Assembly (NCBI RefSeq): GCF_012927085.1
Contig: NZ_JABBFX010000001.1
Location: 372,001 to 436,000 of the forward strand
Source: Ramlibacter agri
GTDB lineage: Bacteria > Pseudomonadota > Gammaproteobacteria > Burkholderiales > Burkholderiaceae_C
Direction: 5' to 3'
Length of the DNA stretch: 64,000 bases
Shown: one piece after another, positions 42,394-51,884 of the stretch
How positions within the stretch are numbered: the stretch's first letter is position 1
How the letters are laid out: every line of letters begins with the position of its first letter
Notes under the pieces: model-generated
Seen by the model: the letters and a program-made list of their open reading frames with translations, nothing else
Told to the model about the DNA's origin: nothing
The model's database searches: none
Program-made: the position numbers and the translations under genes

Positions 42394-44549
42394 CGCAACG
42401 CGCTGTCCCCGAAGTGCTGCGGCAGCATCCGCGCCTGGGCCAGTGGCTGGCGCCGGCGCCCGGTGGGCGCATCCGCGCGACCTCGGGCAAGGTCGATATC
42501 GGGCAAGGCATCTCGCATGCGCTGCGGTTGATCGTCGCCGAGGAGCTGCAGCTGGAACCCGCGCGCGTAGAGATGGTGGTGCCGTCGACGCGCCACAGCC
42601 CCGACGAAGCGGTCACCTCCGGCAGCCAGTCGGTGCAGCAGTCGGGCGCGGTGCTGCGCTTCGCCGCCGCGCACCTGCGCGAAGCCTGCCGCGAGCGCTT
42701 CGCGCAGCGCGTGGGCGTGCCGCTGGATGCGGTGAGCCTGGACCGCGGCATGTTCCAGGCGCGCGGCGAGCAGGCGGGCTACGGCGAGCTGGCCGATGCC
42801 GGCCTGCTGGAAGCCGCCGTCGACCCGGCGCACCTGGCGCCGCGCGCAGGCCGCGCCTCCGCGCTGGGCGCCGTGCCGCGCAGCGATGTCGCCGACAAGG
42901 TGTTCGGCGAATTCCAGTACATCCAGGACCTCGCGCCCGCGGGCCTGTTGCACGGCGCGGTGTTCCGCCCGCGCACGCTGCAGGCGCAGGTGCACGAAGA
43001 CGTGTGGACGCGGCTGCAGCCGCGCCTGGAGGAAATCGAGGGCGTCGCGCAGGTGGTGCGCGACGGCCTGCTGGTGGGCGTGCTCGCCGACAGCGACTAC
43101 GCGCTGGCGCAGGCCGGTGAGCGCGTGGCGCTCGCGGGCCTGTGGCAAGGCGAGGCCGACGTGCCACCACCGCACGACACGGCGCGCTGGCTGCAGGCGC
43201 AGCCCCTGGACAGCACGGTCATCCAGCAGCGGCGCGACGACGCGCCGGCCGCCGCGCACGTGTTCCGCGCCGACTACGGCCGCGGCTGGCTGCAGCATGC
43301 GTCCATCGGCCTGTGCTGCGCGCTGGCGCAGTGGACGCAGAACACGCTGCAGGTCTGGAGCCACTCGCAAGGCATCTTCAACCTGCGGCGCGACCTGGCG
43401 CTGGCCTTCGGGTTGCCGGCCGATGCGGTGACCGTGTCGCACGCCGAAGGCGCCGGCTGCTACGGCCACAACGGCGCGGACGACGTCGCCTTCGACGCGG
43501 CTTGGCTGGCGCACCATGCGGGCGGCCGCCCGGTGCGCCTGCAATGGACGCGGCAACAGGAAATGGCGAACGCGCCACTCGCCCCGGCGATGGCGGTGCG
43601 CATCGAGGCCAGCGTGGATGCCGCCGGCCGGCTGGTGGCCTGGACGCAGGACGTCTGGAGCCAGGGCCACGGCACGCGTCCGGGCCGCGGCGCCACGCCG
43701 GCGCTGCTGGGCGCCTGGCAGGTCGCGCAGCCCGCGCCCATCACGATGGCCGTGAACGCAGCGCAGGCCAGCGGCGGCGGCTCCGACCGCAATGCGGTGC
43801 CGCCCTACCAGGTGCCGCAGCTGGACGTGCGCAACCACCGCGTGCTGGCGATGCCGCTGCGTGTGTCGGCCATGCGCGCGCTGGGCGCCCACGCCAACGT
43901 GCTGGCGGCAGAATCGATGATGGACGAGATTGCGCTGGCGCTGGGCCGCGACCCCCTCGCCTACCGGCTGGAGCACCTGGCGCACGACGAGCGCGCGAGT
44001 GCGGTGCTGCGCGAAGCCGCGCGCATCGCGCGCTGGCAAGAAGCCGTGCCGCGCGAGGCCGGCATCGGCCGCGGCCTGGGCTTTGCCCGCTACAAGAACA
44101 CCGGCGCGTACTGCGCGGTGGTGGCCGAGGTGGAAGTGCTGCGCGAAGCCCACGTGCGCCGGCTGTGGATTGCCGCCGACCTGGGCCTGGTCGTCCACCC
44201 GGACGGCGCGAAGAATCAAATCGAAGGCGGCGCCATCCAGGCCGCGAGCTGGACCCTGCGCGAACAGGCGGACCTGGGGCGCGAGGGCGTGCGCTCGGAG
44301 GACTGGGAGACCTATCCCATCTTCCGCTTCGCCGACGTGCCGGCGGTGGAGGTGGCGCTGGTGGACCGGCCCGACAGCCCCTCGCTGGGCGCGGGCGAAT
44401 GCAGCATCGGCCCCACGGCCGCAGCGATCGCCAACGCGATCCACGATGCGCTGGGCGTGCGCATGCGCGTGATGCCCTTCAGCGCCGACAACCTGATGCG
44501 CGAGGCGCAGCGGACAACGAACGAAGCAACGACGAAGGAAGAAGAGTGA
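42390..44549 (+). CDS. Molybdopterin-binding large subunit (xanthine dehydrogenase/IorB-like)
   Basis: A 719-residue catalytic subunit of a molybdenum hydroxylase: TSGKVDIGQGISHAL, VTSGSQSVQQSG, WSHSQGIFNLRRDLA, GAGCYGHNGADD, RVSAMRALGAHANVLAAES, and the active-site GAGECSIGPTAAAIANAI. With the small 2Fe-2S partner it probably hydroxylates an N-heterocycle or other aromatic substrate that feeds the FAH enzyme; the substrate cannot be told from sequence. It begins directly at the Mo domain without the usual membrane or N-terminal extension. The stop overlaps the next GTG start. Confidence 0.88.
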   Translation: MTQRAVPEVLRQHPRLGQWLAPAPGGRIRATSGKVDIGQGISHALRLIVAEELQLEPARVEMVVPSTRHSPDEAVTSGSQSVQQSGAVLRFAAAHLREACRERFAQRVGVPLDAVSLDRGMFQARGEQAGYGELADAGLLEAAVDPAHLAPRAGRASALGAVPRSDVADKVFGEFQYIQDLAPAGLLHGAVFRPRTLQAQVHEDVWTRLQPRLEEIEGVAQVVRDGLLVGVLADSDYALAQAGERVALAGLWQGEADVPPPHDTARWLQAQPLDSTVIQQRRDDAPAAAHVFRADYGRGWLQHASIGLCCALAQWTQNTLQVWSHSQGIFNLRRDLALAFGLPADAVTVSHAEGAGCYGHNGADDVAFDAAWLAHHAGGRPVRLQWTRQQEMANAPLAPAMAVRIEASVDAAGRLVAWTQDVWSQGHGTRPGRGATPALLGAWQVAQPAPITMAVNAAQASGGGSDRNAVPPYQVPQLDVRNHRVLAMPLRVSAMRALGAHANVLAAESMMDEIALALGRDPLAYRLEHLAHDERASAVLREAARIARWQEAVPREAGIGRGLGFARYKNTGAYCAVVAEVEVLREAHVRRLWIAADLGLVVHPDGAKNQIEGGAIQAASWTLREQADLGREGVRSEDWETYPIFRFADVPAVEVALVDRPDSPSLGAGECSIGPTAAAIANAIHDALGVRMRVMPFSADNLMREAQRTTNEATTKEEE

Positions 44550-45244
44550 GCGTGGTGAATGTATTGAGCGGCGGTGCCGCGGCGGCGGTGGTGAAGGGCG
44601 TACAGGCGCAGTTCGAGCGCGAGACCGGCGCCACCCTCCAGGCGACCTTCAGCGCGGTGGGCGAAATGCGCGACCGGTTGCTGGCCGGCAGCCCCTGCGA
44701 CCTGGTGATCCTGACGAAGCCGCTGGTGGCGCAGCTGGTGGCGTCCGGCCATGTGGTGGCGGGCAGCGAACGATCGCTGGGCCTGGTGCGCACCGGCGTG
44801 GCCGTGCGCGCGGGCGCCGCCCACCCGCCCATCGCCGACCGCGCGCAGCTGGCCGCGGCCTTCCGCGCGGCGCGCGAGATCTACTACCCGGACCCGGAGA
44901 AGGCCACGGCAGGCATCCACTTCATGAACGTGCTGAAGGCGCTGGGGCTGGACCAGGAGCTGAAGGCCGCCTTCCGCCCCTTCGCCAACGGCGCGACCGC
45001 GATGGCCGCCATGGCGAAATCGAGCGAGGCCGCGGTGATCGGCTGCACGCAGGAAACGGAGATCAACTACACCGAGGGCGTGGAGTTGGTGGGGTCGCTG
45101 CCGAGGGAGTTCGAGCTGGCGACGAACTACACCCTGGGGGTGTGCACCGGGACGCGCGAGCCCGCGCTGGCGGCGAAGCTGGCGGAACTGGTGGCAGGCC
45201 CGGCGTCGGAGGGGATCCGGCGGCGGGGCGGGTTCGCGTTCTAG
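44546..45244 (+). CDS. ModA-like substrate-binding protein without signal peptide
   Basis: A 232-residue type-II periplasmic-binding-protein fold of the molybdate-binding (ModA) class: VNVLSGGAAAAVVKGVQAQFER, SAVGEMRDRLLAGSPCDLVIL, ARIYY-like REIYYPDPEKATAGIHFMNVLKALG, and AVIGCTQETEINY. It starts at GTG overlapping the Mo-subunit stop, with GAAGGAAGAAG upstream, and goes straight into the mature fold with no signal peptide. It is therefore predicted cytoplasmic. It may bind molybdate or the substrate and help cofactor insertion. Last gene of the operon. Confidence 0.8.
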   Translation: MSVVNVLSGGAAAAVVKGVQAQFERETGATLQATFSAVGEMRDRLLAGSPCDLVILTKPLVAQLVASGHVVAGSERSLGLVRTGVAVRAGAAHPPIADRAQLAAAFRAAREIYYPDPEKATAGIHFMNVLKALGLDQELKAAFRPFANGATAMAAMAKSSEAAVIGCTQETEINYTEGVELVGSLPREFELATNYTLGVCTGTREPALAAKLAELVAGPASEGIRRRGGFAF

Positions 45245-45435
45245 CAGCCGTCCCGGCAGCGGTACTGCAGGTTGCCGGCGAGCCGGAAGGACTCCAGCCG
45301 GGAGCGCGGCATGTGCCGGCTGCAGAGGATGCAGCTCATCGTGCCGCCGAAAGGCCCCGCGAACGCGGTGCCGGGCGACTTCGATTGGTAGCGCAGGCCG
45401 CCGGCCCGCACCTTGGTCTTGATCTCGTCTTGCAT
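45241..45435 (-). CDS. Small CxxC zinc-ribbon-like protein
   Basis: A 64-residue basic protein with a CxxC (CILC), HMPRSRLESF and a C-terminal CRDGC, forming a probable Cys4 or Cys3His zinc site. The start at 45435 is chosen as the Met before the conserved part; the frame stays open upstream without features. It is convergent with the ModA-like gene, overlapping by 4 nt. Function unknown. Confidence 0.6.
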   Translation of the reverse strand: MQDEIKTKVRAGGLRYQSKSPGTAFAGPFGGTMSCILCSRHMPRSRLESFRLAGNLQYRCRDGC

Positions 45436-45658
45436 GGAATGCAACTGCTTTCCAGTTTGGACAGGGGCGCTGGGCCTGTGGATCTCGGCTCCTGCTTTCA
45501 CCAGGGTTGGTCGGGCGCGTCGACAGGAGCATGGTAGCCGACATGCCGCCCAGCCCGGCAGCGGACCACGCCGAAGAGCTCGACTCGAAGAATGCCGCGG
45601 CTGTTTGTCGATGCTGTCGTACACCCGCGCCACCGGGGCAAGCCGAAGAATCCCCCCG

Positions 45659-47686
45659 ATGCTCGATGTAGTCCGCCGCATACTGGGCCGCGATCGCCGC
45701 GGGCTGGAGAAGCGCCTGCAGCTCGCGCTGGCCGCCGGCAAGATGGCCGCGTGGGAATGGGACCTGCGCAGCCCGCGGCGCTGGTGGTCGCCGGAGATGT
45801 TCCCGCTGCACGGGCTGCCGCCCGCAAGCGAGTTGCCCGCGGACTACTACGCGCTGGTTCATCCGGACGACCGCCAGCGCTTCCGCGAGGCCATGCACGG
45901 GCCGGTGCGGACCTGCGGCGAACATTCGGTGCAGTATCGCGTGGTGTGGGCGAACGGCTCGGTGCACTGGCTCGAGGGCACCGGCACCACCGTCTGCGAC
46001 GACGAGGGCCAGCCCGAGCTGATGACCGGCGTGTGCCTGAACATCGACGCCCGCAAGGAAGAGGAAGCCAACCTGCAGTTCCTGGCCGAGGCCAGCGCGG
46101 AGCTGGCGGCGCTGACCGACTACCCGGCCACCATGCAGCGCATCGCCCGGCTGGCCGTGCCGCATTTCGCGGACTGGTGCGCCGTGGACATGCTGGACGA
46201 CCAGGGCAAGCTCCAGCGCGTCGCGGTGGCGCACGTCGACGAGGCAAAGGTGAGCCAGGTCCAGGAGCTGTTCGACCGCTTCCCGCCCGGCCCGGACGCG
46301 CCCGGCGGCACATGGACGGTGGTGCAGTCCGGCCACGCGGAGCTGGTGCCTGTCATCACCCCCGCGATGCTGGAGGCCGGCGTGGGCGACCCGGAATACC
46401 TGCAGGCGCTGCTGGCGCTGGGCCTGCACTCGTACATCGGCGTGCCGCTGCGCGCGCAGGGGACGATGCTGGGCGCGATCTCGTTCATCACCTCCGAGTC
46501 GCGCCGCGTGTTCACCGAGCGCGACCTGCTGCATGCGATCGACCTGGCTGCGCGCGCGTCGGTGGCGATCACCAATGCGCGCCTGCTCGATGCGCTGCGC
46601 AGCGCGGACGCGCAGAAGGACCTGTTCCTGGCCACGCTGGGCCACGAGCTGCGCAACCCGCTGGCGCCCATCGTCAACAGCGTGGAGATGCTGGCCCGCG
46701 CGCGCGACCCGCAGCGCCTGCTGCCGCGGGCCGTGCACGTGATGCAGCGGCAGGCGCGGCACCTGGTGCGGCTGGTCGACGACCTGCTGGACCTGGCGCG
46801 CATCAACTCCGGCAAGATCGAGCTGCGGCGCGAAGTGCTGGACCTGCGCGACGTGCTGCGCGCCGCCGTGGAAAGCTGCCAGCCGCTGATCGACCGGCGC
46901 CGGCACGTGCTGTCCATCGAGCTGCCCGGCGAGCCGGCCCGCGTGGACGGCGACCCGGTGCGCCTGGCACAGGTCTTCGCCAACCTGTTGAACAACGCGG
47001 CCAAGTACACGCACGAAGGCGGCCGCATCGAGCTGCGCCTGCGCGTGGCCGATGCGGCCATCGAGGTGAGCGTGAGCGACGATGGCGTGGGCATCCCGCC
47101 CGAGCTGCTGCCGCAGATGTTCGACCTGTTCACGCAGGCCGGGACCGCGCCGCACCTGGAGCAGCATGGCCTGGGCATCGGCCTGTTCCTGGTGAAGGGC
47201 CTGGTGCAGATGCACGAGGGGCACATCCAGGCGCAGAGCGGCGGGCCCGGCCAGGGCAGCAGCTTCGTCGTGTCGCTGCCGCGCGCGGCCGCCGTCGAAA
47301 GCATGCCCGCGCCGGCGACCCCCAGTGAGGAGCCGCGGGCGTCACGGCGCGTGCTGGTGGTGGACGACAACGTCGACGCCGCCGACACGCTGTCGCAGCT
47401 GCTGGAAGTGCTGGGCCACACCCCCACCACCGCCAACGACGGCGCGTCGGCGCTGGCGCGCTTCGACGCGGCGCAGCCCGAGGTGGTGCTGCTCGATATC
47501 GGGCTGCCGGACATGGACGGCTACGAGGTTGCGCGCAGCATCCGCCAGCGGGTTGGCGGCGACAGCGTGCGGCTGGTGGCGCTGACCGGGTGGGGCCAGG
47601 CGGAGGACAAGCGCAGGGCGGTGGAGGCGGGCTTCGACGAGCATTGGACGAAGCCGGTGGATGTGGGGAGGTTGGGGGGGATATAG
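45659..47686 (+). CDS. Hybrid sensor histidine kinase (PAS-GAF-HisKA-HATPase-REC)
   Basis: A 675-residue cytoplasmic kinase with no membrane segment. Domains in order: PAS (about 20-135, WEWDLRSPRRWWSPEMF), GAF (about 145-305), HisKA with phospho-acceptor His329 in LGHELRNPLAPI, HATPase (NLLNNAAKYT, DDGVGIPPELL, GLGIGLFLVKGLV), and a C-terminal receiver with VVDDNVDAAD and the phospho-acceptor Asp near 613 (LLDIGLPDMDG). The input signal is unknown. The C-terminus ends a few residues earlier than usual (KPVDVGRLGGI). Confidence 0.9.
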   Translation: MLDVVRRILGRDRRGLEKRLQLALAAGKMAAWEWDLRSPRRWWSPEMFPLHGLPPASELPADYYALVHPDDRQRFREAMHGPVRTCGEHSVQYRVVWANGSVHWLEGTGTTVCDDEGQPELMTGVCLNIDARKEEEANLQFLAEASAELAALTDYPATMQRIARLAVPHFADWCAVDMLDDQGKLQRVAVAHVDEAKVSQVQELFDRFPPGPDAPGGTWTVVQSGHAELVPVITPAMLEAGVGDPEYLQALLALGLHSYIGVPLRAQGTMLGAISFITSESRRVFTERDLLHAIDLAARASVAITNARLLDALRSADAQKDLFLATLGHELRNPLAPIVNSVEMLARARDPQRLLPRAVHVMQRQARHLVRLVDDLLDLARINSGKIELRREVLDLRDVLRAAVESCQPLIDRRRHVLSIELPGEPARVDGDPVRLAQVFANLLNNAAKYTHEGGRIELRLRVADAAIEVSVSDDGVGIPPELLPQMFDLFTQAGTAPHLEQHGLGIGLFLVKGLVQMHEGHIQAQSGGPGQGSSFVVSLPRAAAVESMPAPATPSEEPRASRRVLVVDDNVDAADTLSQLLEVLGHTPTTANDGASALARFDAAQPEVVLLDIGLPDMDGYEVARSIRQRVGGDSVRLVALTGWGQAEDKRRAVEAGFDEHWTKPVDVGRLGGI

Positions 47687-47755
47687 CGCCTCGGAAATCG
47701 CCCTTGCCTTCCCGTCGCTTGCCGATGATCATTGCTCTTGAGGAGGCAAGCGGAC

Positions 47756-49573
47756 GTGGCGGTACTGATTCCGGCGATCGGGGCGTGCAAATTCGATTCA
47801 AGCGGTGAGCGGCGGCTGGCGGAGCGGCTGGAGCAAAAGCTCGACTCCGACTACTTGCTTTGGCACAACGTGCCCGTTGGGCCGAAACAGGCGCATCCCG
47901 ATTTTGTCGTCATTCATCCTCGCCGTGGCGCATTGATCCTGGAAACCAAAGATTGGCGGATCGACACCATTGCCAAGGCGACCAGGCAGTACTTTGAGAT
48001 CCATGCCGATGGCGGGCTGAAGACCATAGTCAACCCGCTCGCGCAAGCGAGGCATTGTGCGATCCAAGTCGTCAACGCCTTGGATCGCGATAAGCAACTG
48101 GTTCACGCTGACGGGCCCCACCAAGGAAAGCTCATATTCCCTTGGGGCTACGGCGTGGTCTTCACCCGGATTACGCGCGCGCAGTTCGAGGCAGCAGGCC
48201 TGGGCGAGGCCATCGAGTCGCACCTGGCGATCTGCCAAGACGAGATGCTGGAAGCGACGGATGCTGAGGCGTTTCAGCAGCGCTTGTGGGACATGTTCCC
48301 ACATGCGTTTGGCAAGGCGTTGTCACTGCCGCAACTGGATCGCGTGCGATGGATCATGTTTCCGGAAATCCGGGTGGGGGATCAAACGGGGCTCTTCGAC
48401 ACCAACTCTGACGCGGAGGAGGAAACCGACCTCCCGGACATCATGCGTGTGATGGACCTGCAGCAGGAACAGCTGGCGCGGAGTCTAGGCGATGGTCATC
48501 GCGTGATTCATGGCGTTGCGGGATCGGGCAAGACCATGATCTTGGGCTATAGGGCGCAGCAGCTCGCACAAGCAGCCGTGAGCAAGCCCGTGTTGATTCT
48601 TTGCTACAACGAGCCGCTCGCCGTCAAGTTGCAGGCCATGATGGCAGCCAAGGGACTACACCGCCAAGTACACGTGCGCAACTTCCACAAGTGGTGCCGT
48701 CAACAGCTGGTGGCCTTTGGGCAGCCGATCCCGGCGCAGAGCCAAAGGATGTTTGACCAGATGGTGGAAAACGTCATTCGCGGAGTTGAGCGCAGCCAAA
48801 TCCCGTCCGGCCAATACGCCGCAGTTCTGATCGATGAAGGGCACGACTTTCAACCGGAGTGGTTCAAGCTGGTCGTGCAAATGGTGGACCCTTCGACCAA
48901 TAGCTTGCTCGTGCTGTACGACAGTGCTCAGAGCATCTATGAGAAGGCCAAGCGACAGAAATTCAGTTTCAAGAGCCTAGGCATTCAAGCCCAGGGCCGC
49001 ACGACCATTCTGAGGATCAACTACCGCAACACGCGGCAGATTCTGGAGTTGGCCAACAAGGTAGCCAAGGACGTCCTTACGCCGGACGCCGCGGACGATG
49101 ACGGGGCACCGCTGCTGCAACCAATCACATGCGGGCGCGACGGCAAGGCGCCAATCGTCGTCAAGTTGCCGACGTTGCGGGATGAGGTGCGCAAGGTGGC
49201 TGAGTTGCTAGCCGATTCTCACGCGGAAGGTCACGCATGGGGTGAGATGGCAATTCTGTGCCGCCACTATGAGCTGATGCACGCTTGCGCTGGCGAGCTG
49301 GGGCGGCTGCGTATTCCCTATCAAGTGCGCCTGAAGTCAGGGCAATATGACCCGCTGGCGAACACTATAAAGATCATGACGATGCATGCAAGCAAGGGAT
49401 TGGAATTCCCGGTAGTGGCGTTGCCCGCGATAGGCGAGATGCCACAGGAGAACGAAGATGCTTCGGAGGAGGCGCGGCTCTTCTACGTAGCTGCGACACG
49501 GGCGACGCATCGTTTGATCGTTACGAGTAGCGGCACGCGGACGTTTGGTCAGATTGTGACTACCCCAGATTGA
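47756..49573 (+). CDS. NERD nuclease domain + UvrD-like helicase (second copy type)
   Basis: A 605-residue protein. The start is GTG at 47756 with AGGAGG 9 nt upstream; a TTG at 47732 is less likely. The NERD domain has HPDFVVIHP (Asp49) and LILETKDW (Glu63, Lys65). The helicase has Walker A GVAGSGKT (about 253-260), LIDEGHD (about 358-364), INYRNTRQI, TMHASKGLEFPVV and the FYVAATRATH motif VI. It shares architecture with the protein at 28094-29722 but is clearly divergent. It opens the second, more AT-rich island, likely for defence or DNA processing. Confidence 0.87.
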   Translation: MAVLIPAIGACKFDSSGERRLAERLEQKLDSDYLLWHNVPVGPKQAHPDFVVIHPRRGALILETKDWRIDTIAKATRQYFEIHADGGLKTIVNPLAQARHCAIQVVNALDRDKQLVHADGPHQGKLIFPWGYGVVFTRITRAQFEAAGLGEAIESHLAICQDEMLEATDAEAFQQRLWDMFPHAFGKALSLPQLDRVRWIMFPEIRVGDQTGLFDTNSDAEEETDLPDIMRVMDLQQEQLARSLGDGHRVIHGVAGSGKTMILGYRAQQLAQAAVSKPVLILCYNEPLAVKLQAMMAAKGLHRQVHVRNFHKWCRQQLVAFGQPIPAQSQRMFDQMVENVIRGVERSQIPSGQYAAVLIDEGHDFQPEWFKLVVQMVDPSTNSLLVLYDSAQSIYEKAKRQKFSFKSLGIQAQGRTTILRINYRNTRQILELANKVAKDVLTPDAADDDGAPLLQPITCGRDGKAPIVVKLPTLRDEVRKVAELLADSHAEGHAWGEMAILCRHYELMHACAGELGRLRIPYQVRLKSGQYDPLANTIKIMTMHASKGLEFPVVALPAIGEMPQENEDASEEARLFYVAATRATHRLIVTSSGTRTFGQIVTTPD

Positions 49574-49833
49574 ACCAGGCAATTGTTCTCGCGGGTATGT
49601 TCAGGAGTCTTCGGGAAAGCCTCCCCGGTGCGTCAAGCACTGCAGGACTCCGACCAGCCTATGCTGCGGGCCTATCCAGGGACGCCAGGGGCAGCGGTAA
49701 CCGCAGACCAAGATCAATGTCCGGCGTCGCAGACAAACCTCGAATCCGCCAAGCGCGACGGATGTGAGCATCGTCCCAGCGTTGGCGCGGTATGCTACCG
49801 TCGCATTATTAAGGAATGGAACCTGGAGCGTTC

Positions 49834-50967
49834 ATGGTCACTGCCAAAAAAACCCAGGCTAAAACAAGAACGAAACTACCCGCGAAGCGGAAGACAAAGG
49901 AGATCACGTGGCTTGCAACCGAAGATCTCGACTTTGATCCGCAAAATCCCCGCTTTTATCGGCTTCACGGCAAAGCAACTGACGCCAAGGTCGTCGAGGA
50001 AATGCTGGACGATGAGGGTGTCCAGGACCTTATGAGTTCAATCGGGCAGCAAGGCTACTTTGAAGGCGAACCGCTCCTCGTGGTGCCAACGAAAGGCGGC
50101 AAATACATAGTCGTCGAAGGCAACAGACGATTGGCAGCCCTGAAGCTTCTGAATGGAGAGCTCAGCGCGCCACGGCGCAAAGCTCGGTCGGTTCAGATGT
50201 TAATCGACGTGGCACAGGAAACGCCCACAGAAGTGCCGTGCATTGTCCACAAGGATCGTGTTGATGTACTGCGTTACCTTGGATACCGTCACATTACCGG
50301 CATCAAGGAGTGGGACGCACTCTCCAAGGCGAAGTATCTAGCGGAGTTGCGGGACACTTTCTATCCCGATCTCGATGTCGAAGAGCAGCTGAGAACAATC
50401 GCTAGGGAAATAGGCAGCAGATCCGACCATGTGGCCAAGTTGTTGGCGGGTCTAAAGCTATACGAACAGGTCGAGCGTGGAAAGTTTTTTTCGCGGCATA
50501 ACCTTAGTCCCGATGCCCTGGACTTCTCGTATGTCTCGACAGCAATCAGTTATAGCGCCATCGCCGAGTGGCTCGGACTCGACGGGTCTGGCGATGTAGA
50601 CGCAGAGGGAGTCGATCCCAAGAGGGTGGAGTCCCTGTTCTATTGGATGTTCGTACCACAGCCGAACGGATACGCGGTCGTTAGAGAGTCCCGTATGCTC
50701 CAGCAGTTAGCAGCAGTTGTAAAGAGCGACGACGCTTTGCGGGCACTCGAGAAGACAGGTCGGCTCGAAGACGCTTACCTCCATACGGATGGCCCAGAGC
50801 AGGCGCTAGGCGGTGCATTGCAGCAGGCTGACGCGAAACTCCGACTTGTGTGGGAGACGTTGCTGCAAAGTTCTCCTTCAGAGGAACACCTCGAGGCTGC
50901 AAAGGACATTCACGTCCGCGCAAAAAAGATCTATGACCAAATCGCACATTCGTTGGGAGGCGACTGA
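49834..50967 (+). CDS. ParB/Srx-like nuclease-domain protein
   Basis: A 377-residue protein with a ParB/Srx fold at the N-terminus: LDFDPQNPRFYR, LMSSIGQQGYFEGEPLLVV and VVEGNRRLAALKLLNG (the E-G-N-R-R core), then a helical middle (IGSRSDHVAKLLAGLKLY, HTH-like). The start at 49834 has GGAG at suitable distance; ATG 49816 is crowded by its AAGGA. The following gene starts 3 nt later. Such proteins occur in defence and plasmid loci and may act as CTP- or NTP-dependent DNA-binding switches. Base composition is lower in GC than the flanks. Confidence 0.75.
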   Translation: MVTAKKTQAKTRTKLPAKRKTKEITWLATEDLDFDPQNPRFYRLHGKATDAKVVEEMLDDEGVQDLMSSIGQQGYFEGEPLLVVPTKGGKYIVVEGNRRLAALKLLNGELSAPRRKARSVQMLIDVAQETPTEVPCIVHKDRVDVLRYLGYRHITGIKEWDALSKAKYLAELRDTFYPDLDVEEQLRTIAREIGSRSDHVAKLLAGLKLYEQVERGKFFSRHNLSPDALDFSYVSTAISYSAIAEWLGLDGSGDVDAEGVDPKRVESLFYWMFVPQPNGYAVVRESRMLQQLAAVVKSDDALRALEKTGRLEDAYLHTDGPEQALGGALQQADAKLRLVWETLLQSSPSEEHLEAAKDIHVRAKKIYDQIAHSLGGD

Positions 50968-50970
50968 CGC

Positions 50971-51882
50971 ATGATCTCCAACCTGGAGGCGACGCCAAGT
51001 ACTTCAGACACCTACTCGTGGGCAGACTATATTGAGCTGCGCGCGCTCGTTCATCCCGATAAATGCTATACCCGCGGCGAGTTCGCAAGCCTGCTCGCGC
51101 GCAATAAGTCAAGTGGCGGCTCAGTGCCGGACGCGCAACTAATGTGGGCTGACGTGCGTGCGTTTGTACGCGGCAGGCAAAGCGCATTTGGCGCTGCCTA
51201 TCCGTTCCTCATTTCGCAGGATGAGGACACTATCGAACTCATTGAATCGCCGCTGACCAATACCCAGCTGTTGTATCTGACGCTCTTGCTTTGCTCCAGC
51301 ATGGCATACCTGAACGCCGTTCAGAAGATGGCGCGTGTCTTCGAGGATTGCAGCCTTGAGATCTTTCGGCGTCTGATGCCCACCGGATCGGAGGTGCATC
51401 CAGCATGGGCCGGAGCTGGAGTTTCGGCTCGCTATCGCGGGACGCTTCCGGAAAAGTACAAGGCGATCGCAGAAGACATACGGGCCGTTGCCACATTCAA
51501 GGATCGGGACTTCAAGCCCGGTGATCACGGGGATGGCGGGATCGACATAGTTGCGTGGCATCCAATGGGTGATGCTCGCGATGCGATTCCGGCGGCACTT
51601 GCACAATGTGGATGTTCGCGTGAGGACTGGCGGCGTAAGCATCTCGAAGCGTCTCCGGCAAAGCTTCGAGCGAAGATGAATCCCCACCATGCCTGGGCAA
51701 CTTATTATTTCATGCCCATAGACCTGCGCTGGTCAGACGGGGACTGGGCGAACAAGTCTGACTTTGGTGATGCCATCATGGTAGACAGGCTTCGATTGGT
51801 GAACCTGCACAGGGACTTCGGGATGCCGCTCCTGCCGCTGGGGGCTCACGTCGATGTTGCCCTGGCGCTTCAGATCATGTAG
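50971..51882 (+). CDS. Putative PD-(D/E)XK restriction-endonuclease-like protein
   Basis: A 303-residue protein. In the C-terminal half, KPGDHGDGGIDIVAWHP followed by PAALAQCGCSREDW resembles the D...xAW...Q catalytic core of predicted restriction endonucleases. The N-terminal half is helical, with no recognised domain. It follows the ParB-like gene by 3 nt and precedes vsr by 2 nt, so the three probably form an operon. The nuclease call is inferred from motif pattern only. Confidence 0.6.
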   Translation: MISNLEATPSTSDTYSWADYIELRALVHPDKCYTRGEFASLLARNKSSGGSVPDAQLMWADVRAFVRGRQSAFGAAYPFLISQDEDTIELIESPLTNTQLLYLTLLLCSSMAYLNAVQKMARVFEDCSLEIFRRLMPTGSEVHPAWAGAGVSARYRGTLPEKYKAIAEDIRAVATFKDRDFKPGDHGDGGIDIVAWHPMGDARDAIPAALAQCGCSREDWRRKHLEASPAKLRAKMNPHHAWATYYFMPIDLRWSDGDWANKSDFGDAIMVDRLRLVNLHRDFGMPLLPLGAHVDVALALQIM

Positions 51883-51884
51883 CT

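Noticed and set aside
40872..47224. Minus-strand open frames of about 1190 and 970 codons
   Set aside because: Antisense shadows of the Mo-hydroxylase operon and histidine kinase; composition is His/Arg/Gln-rich without domains.
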